Shown: positions 16,953-20,019 of the stretch, piece after piece | How positions within the stretch are numbered: position 1 is the first letter of the stretch | Layout of the letters: each line of letters starts with the position of its first letter | NCBI GenBank assembly: GCA_043756665.1 | Contig: JAYUQR010000146.1 | Location: 1 to 20,019 of the forward strand | Origin: STC-74 sp043756665 | GTDB lineage: Bacteria > Patescibacteriota > Gracilibacteria > BD1-5 > UBA2023 | Reading direction: 5' to 3' | Length of the DNA: 20,019 nucleotides | Program-made: the position numbers and the translations under genes | The notes under the pieces: model-generated | What the model was told of the DNA's origin: nothing | Database searches by the model: none | The model's input: only the letters and a program-made list of their open reading frames with translations

Positions 16953-16993
16953 TATTCCTCGATGCTGGATTCTTGCATACGCAGGAATAACAA
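16953..16993. repeat. Intergenic hairpin related to the TGTCAT element
   Basis: GGATTCTTGCATACGCAGGA and following bases form the hairpin ATTC-T-TGC-ATAC-GCA-G-GAAT (16969-16988), with TAACA after it. It resembles the arm of the TGTCAT...ATGACA element found in the flavoprotein, here outside a gene, between the ends of mltG and the start of the fusion gene. Confidence 0.45.
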
Positions 16994-17007
16994 CAGTACT
17001 GGTATAC

Positions 17008-18057
17008 TTATCGGATATATTTATATTTATTCTCGTTATGTTCAGCAAGTGTCTTTGCATAGTGGATACTTCATCCACTATCATGGAGGTAGTAGTAATA
17101 TGGAGACGATTTTTTACTGAGTACCGCAGACCAAGTATCGAGTGACATATTCGCAATAGGAGTCGGAGGATATCATTGCTTATTCCGTGTATTATATGGA
17201 TGTTTGATCGCTATAACCGAGCCGATAAAATCTGGAGTACATGTTTTTTGGGTTTTCTCATATCCGAAACAGACCGTTGCATCTGCACCCATAGGTATTC
17301 ATTCACTGACTCTTTTCGAGAGGATTCCTGCGACAATTGGTTTTTCACTCGATATTCGCTCTTCCCTTTCGACGATCGATGCGAGGATGAGATCTGTGTA
17401 TGCGTTTTCTCAGAGTCCACTGTAGGTATCGCCTATTCTCGATCAAAATGTCGAAAGCAGTTTCCGTGCAACGATATCAGCATTCGCATTTTTTGGTATA
17501 CGATAGGTATCGGGATAGAGAAATCACTCAATACTCTTTACGCCCTGGAGAAATGGATATTCTTTTTGATACTCTATGAAATTTTCCTGGAGTGCAAGGA
17601 GAAAATCACCAGGATTTTCTATAATATCCTTGCGATAGAGATAGTCATCGATATCATAACTATTCCAGCCTGGGAGTATCGTAATTGTCAGATCAGTGAA
17701 TATCGGTTTCGTGAGTATAGTGGAAAAAACACTTTCCAGTGAGGTATTATTTTCTACTCGATATCCTCATGCTTGGAGATTTTCTATCTTAGGAGCAAAA
17801 TATTTGACCCAAAGTTTATATTTCCATGGTGATATAGTGATATCAAGACTCTTCGGGAGAGCATATACTGTGACTCACTTATCGAGCGTATAGGTTCACG
17901 CTCAGATGATTATCGATCCGACGGAATGAATGCTGTGGTATAAAATAAGAGAGAGTAGTAAAAAAAAACTAATAAACCATACAAATGATCGAGGATTTCA
18001 TTGTTTTTTTCATCCTTTACGAGGAGATCCCCCGAGCGGTATCTGGGTAAAATTCAT
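17008..18057 (-). CDS. mltG: Endolytic murein transglycosylase MltG (YceG-like)
   Basis: Cleaves nascent peptidoglycan strands at the outer face of the inner membrane and sets glycan length. 349 residues: basic cytoplasmic N-terminus, one membrane helix at about 25-41 (FVWFISFFLLLSLILY), a LysM-like middle (GGYRVENNTSLESV) and the YceG catalytic domain with GFLYPDTYRIP, the catalytic Glu at about 230 in LILASIVEREE, GILSKRVSEGIPMGADATV, and HPYNTRNKQGYPPTPIAN. UGA glycines are frequent, including GFLYPDTY, SEGIPMG and KQGYPP, so the gene is invisible under the standard code. The ATG at 18055-18057 follows the stop of the upstream gene by 9 bases, so they are co-transcribed. Stop TAA. Confidence 0.93.
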
Positions 18058-18066
18058 GCGAAAGTA

Positions 18067-18447
18067 TTATTGGCTCGAGACATTCGATGATCCTGTAGAA
18101 AAAATCGTGAGTTTCTGAAGATCATTTTTTGCTTTTTCCATTGCAGTATATGCATCCTGCACAGATGTTACAGTATTTTTTATCTCTTGGGTTTTTTGTC
18201 TCACCGTTTTTTGTATCTGATCGGCTGTTGATTTCGATTCATCGACATATGTTTTTGTAGTATTCCTTATATTCTCATATATCGACTCCGAAGAACCTGG
18301 ATCTTTCTCCATTTCTTTTTTGAATTCGCGTATTTTTTTATTATAGGAAGCATTCCCATACTTATCTGCGAGTGTCGGAAGGAGAAATACACCCAGAAGA
18401 TAAATAAAAACAAAAATGATGATTAGGGCAACAAGACGAGTCAACAT
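18067..18447 (-). CDS. Membrane-anchored helical protein, unknown
   Basis: 126 residues with an N-terminal membrane helix (LVALIIIFVFIYLLGVFLL) and then a highly charged, mostly helical tail: KKIREFKKEMEKDPG, IYENIRNTTKTYVDESKSTA and IQKTVRQKTQEIKNTVTSVQ. The heptad-like spacing of hydrophobic residues suggests a coiled coil outside the membrane. I know no function. It lies 6 bases after the zinc-ribbon gene and 9 before mltG on the same strand, so the three are probably one operon; an accessory role in cell-envelope growth is a guess from this. It contains no in-frame UGA. Stop TAA. Confidence 0.8.
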   Translation of the reverse strand: MLTRLVALIIIFVFIYLLGVFLLPTLADKYGNASYNKKIREFKKEMEKDPGSSESIYENIRNTTKTYVDESKSTADQIQKTVRQKTQEIKNTVTSVQDAYTAMEKAKNDLQKLTIFSTGSSNVSSQ

Positions 18448-18453
18448 AAGAGT

Positions 18454-18798
18454 TTATTTTAGGAAATCTTCTATCGATTGTACTGAAGAGAGTTCGTTTT
18501 TGAGTGAGAGTATATCCTCATCCTTGATGGCACTTTCACTGAGTGATCCATTTTTCATGACTTTCCTGAGAAGTGCTTTTCATTCCACTGTTTTGAGCAT
18601 TTCATTGGCGATATTCGCGACTTCTGCATGGATATGTGCATGAGCCTGACAGTGTGGGCAAGTGATATCGAGATTGATGAGATGATCACCGATTCATGTG
18701 ATCTGGACGGCAGATTCATCGATCGTGTTATGACAGGATTGGCAGTTGTAGTGTTCGATAGTCGTTTCGATAATGTTCTTGAGGAATATGTAGAGCAT
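18454..18798 (-). CDS. Zinc-ribbon protein, unknown
   Basis: 114 residues. Two cysteine pairs, NCQSCH at about 19-22 and TCPHCQ at about 47-50, with several histidines following (HAHIHAE), form a likely zinc ribbon. The rest is helical (VANIANEMLKTVEGK) with an acidic C-terminus (SLSESAIKDEDILSLKNELS). UGA glycines at ITGIG and VEGKA. It lies between gltX (45 bases upstream) and the membrane-anchored gene. Binding to nucleic acid or a protein partner cannot be decided. Stop TAA. Confidence 0.8.
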
Positions 18799-18843
18799 GG
18801 TGTGAGGATGAATGAATAGAGCCTATGGTATGAGGATAGCGAA

Positions 18844-20019
18844 TTATTCGATATTTTCAAGATATTTTTTTATTCTTTCAGTGGATTTCTCCCGTCCGAG
18901 GATATAGGCAATCTCGAATGCACCTGGTGAGAATTCTTCTCAGGAAAGAGCAATTCGCAGTGGCCAAAGGATCTGCCCATTTTTCTTTCCTGCACCTACA
19001 ATTGCCTCAAGTATCGGTACCTTCAGTCCCTCGAGCGAACTATAGTCACTATTTTCGATATAGGGAAGGATCCATTGCAGTGCTGCTATTGCTTCACTCT
19101 CTGTTTCGATTTTCATCTTGGGATTGACTAGGAGTTCAGGACGTATCTCTACTGTACCATAGAGTGATTTCGTGAGTTCGATGTATTCATTGAACCGCTT
19201 CATCCGAGGCTGGAGTTCGCGTAGGATCTTCTCATTGAACTCATATTCTACCTGAGAAAATACTTCTCTATAGAACTCAGATTCATAGGTCTTGAGGTGT
19301 TCTGCTAGTCGCTCATGAAGGACTCAGAGTTCCATTTTCTTGATATATTCACCATTCATCCAGTCGAGTTTCACGGGATCGAGGAATGCCCCAGACTTAT
19401 GGATATCTGTGAGTTCGAATTTTTCTACCATCTCATCGATACTCATAATCTCCTGGTTATTTTTCGGATTCCAGCCGAGAAGTGCGATAAAATTTAGGAG
19501 TGATTCAGGAAAATATCACTTCATGAGATATTCAGATACGGCCGTATCTCCAGTCCGTTTCGAGAGTTTTTTCCCATCAGATCCCATGATATTCGGAAGG
19601 TGGGCATACTCAGGGAGGGTGATACCCAGTCCACGAGCGGTGAGTATCTGGATGGGAATAGAACTGATCCATTCTTCACCTCGCATCACATGGGTGATCC
19701 CCATGAGGTGATCATCGATGACAACGGCTCCGTGATAGGTAGGAAATATTCCATCTGATTTTAGGAGGACAACGTCTTCAACCTGGGATGTCTGGAACTC
19801 GATTCGTCCACGGATAATGTCGTTCATGGCGACGGTTTCTCATTTTGGTGCTTTGAGTCGGATGGTATGTTTTTCTCAGTTTGCGATCCTCTCACGGGCC
19901 TCATCGATTGGGATATGTCGACAGTGACCATCATACCCTGGAGGGAGCTTCAATTCTTCCTGCTCGAGTCTGAGTGCAGCGAGTCTCTCAGAAGTACAGA
20001 AGCAATAGTAGGCACTTCC
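18844..20019 (-). CDS. gltX: Glutamyl-tRNA synthetase (N-terminus beyond window)
   Basis: Charges tRNA-Glu with glutamate in the cytosol. The 391 residues present begin at GSAYYCFCTSERL, just after the HIGH-motif region, which lies outside the window. Seen: the FPTYHGAVVIDDHLMGITHV segment, RGEEWISS, the KMSKS-type motif KKLSKRTGD, LLNFIALLGWNPKNNQEIMS (start of the anticodon-binding part), and the typical ending GEEFSPGAFEIAYILGREKS. UGA glycines at GEKHTI, KGETVA, LMKGYF, MELGVL and LSGEEF. A non-discriminating enzyme (also charging tRNA-Gln) cannot be told from this. Stop TAA. Confidence 0.95.

Noticed and set aside
17176..17742. 188-residue reading frame on the plus strand
   Set aside because: Antisense to MltG, which is clear once UGA is read as Gly.
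1..20019. Many genes broken by TGA stops (pseudogenes or frameshifts)
   Set aside because: The breaks are only TGA, always in frame with the continuing family match and at Gly positions, so this is recoding and not decay.
1..20019. UGA as tryptophan (code 4) or selenocysteine
   Set aside because: TGG is used for conserved Trp (for example TPWNY), while TGA falls in LSGGQ and GxGxxG motifs; frequent TGA without nearby stem-loops excludes selenocysteine.

Overview
The window comes from a bacterium that reads UGA as glycine (genetic code 25), which points to Candidatus Gracilibacteria (BD1-5) or Absconditabacteria (SR1) of the Patescibacteria/CPR. Under the standard code nearly every gene breaks into fragments. 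With UGA as Gly they become full-length members of known families, and UGA falls on invariant glycines: the ABC signature LSGGQ, the first Gly of a flavoprotein GxGxxG, and Gly after the lysines of glutamate dehydrogenase. All 20 genes that end inside the window stop at UAA or UAG, none at UGA. Almost no start has a Shine-Dalgarno sequence; most are preceded by a T, often CT.

Layout. 1-6418 (+): the ATPase end of an ABC exporter, an unknown protein, an aldehyde dehydrogenase, a PQ-loop-like membrane protein, a putrescine aminotransferase (PatA) and a glutamate dehydrogenase (GDH). The three enzymes could form a putrescine to 4-aminobutanal to 4-aminobutyrate route, with GDH regenerating 2-oxoglutarate. 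6419-11152: an accessory block holding a Fic protein (+), a DUF262-HNH nuclease and an EcoRI-type adenine methyltransferase (-, one operon), a small antitoxin-like protein (-) and an unknown protein (+). Two extra partial copies of the 3' end of gdh lie inside and at the far end of this block, which suggests stepwise insertion at the gdh tail.

11184-13688 (-): an ECF sigma factor, its membrane anti-sigma factor, and an exported protein with internal repeats whose C-terminal domain is homologous to the external end of the anti-sigma factor. 13829-15397 (+): a BaiN/YhiN-type flavoprotein. 15394-20019 (-): a fusion of an MsrQ-like haem membrane domain, a rubredoxin and a ferredoxin-NADP reductase-like domain; then MltG, a membrane-anchored helical protein, a zinc-ribbon protein and glutamyl-tRNA synthetase (cut by the window end).

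Two kinds of short palindromic repeat are inserted in frame into genes. A GC-run element occurs three times in gdh and once in the flavoprotein. A TGTCAT...ATGACA element occurs twice in the flavoprotein, with a related hairpin in an intergenic gap. The host proteins are correspondingly longer than their families. The candidates for undescribed biology are the sigma/anti-sigma/exported-protein locus, the island at the gdh tail with its unusual nuclease-methylase pair, and the coding palindromic elements.
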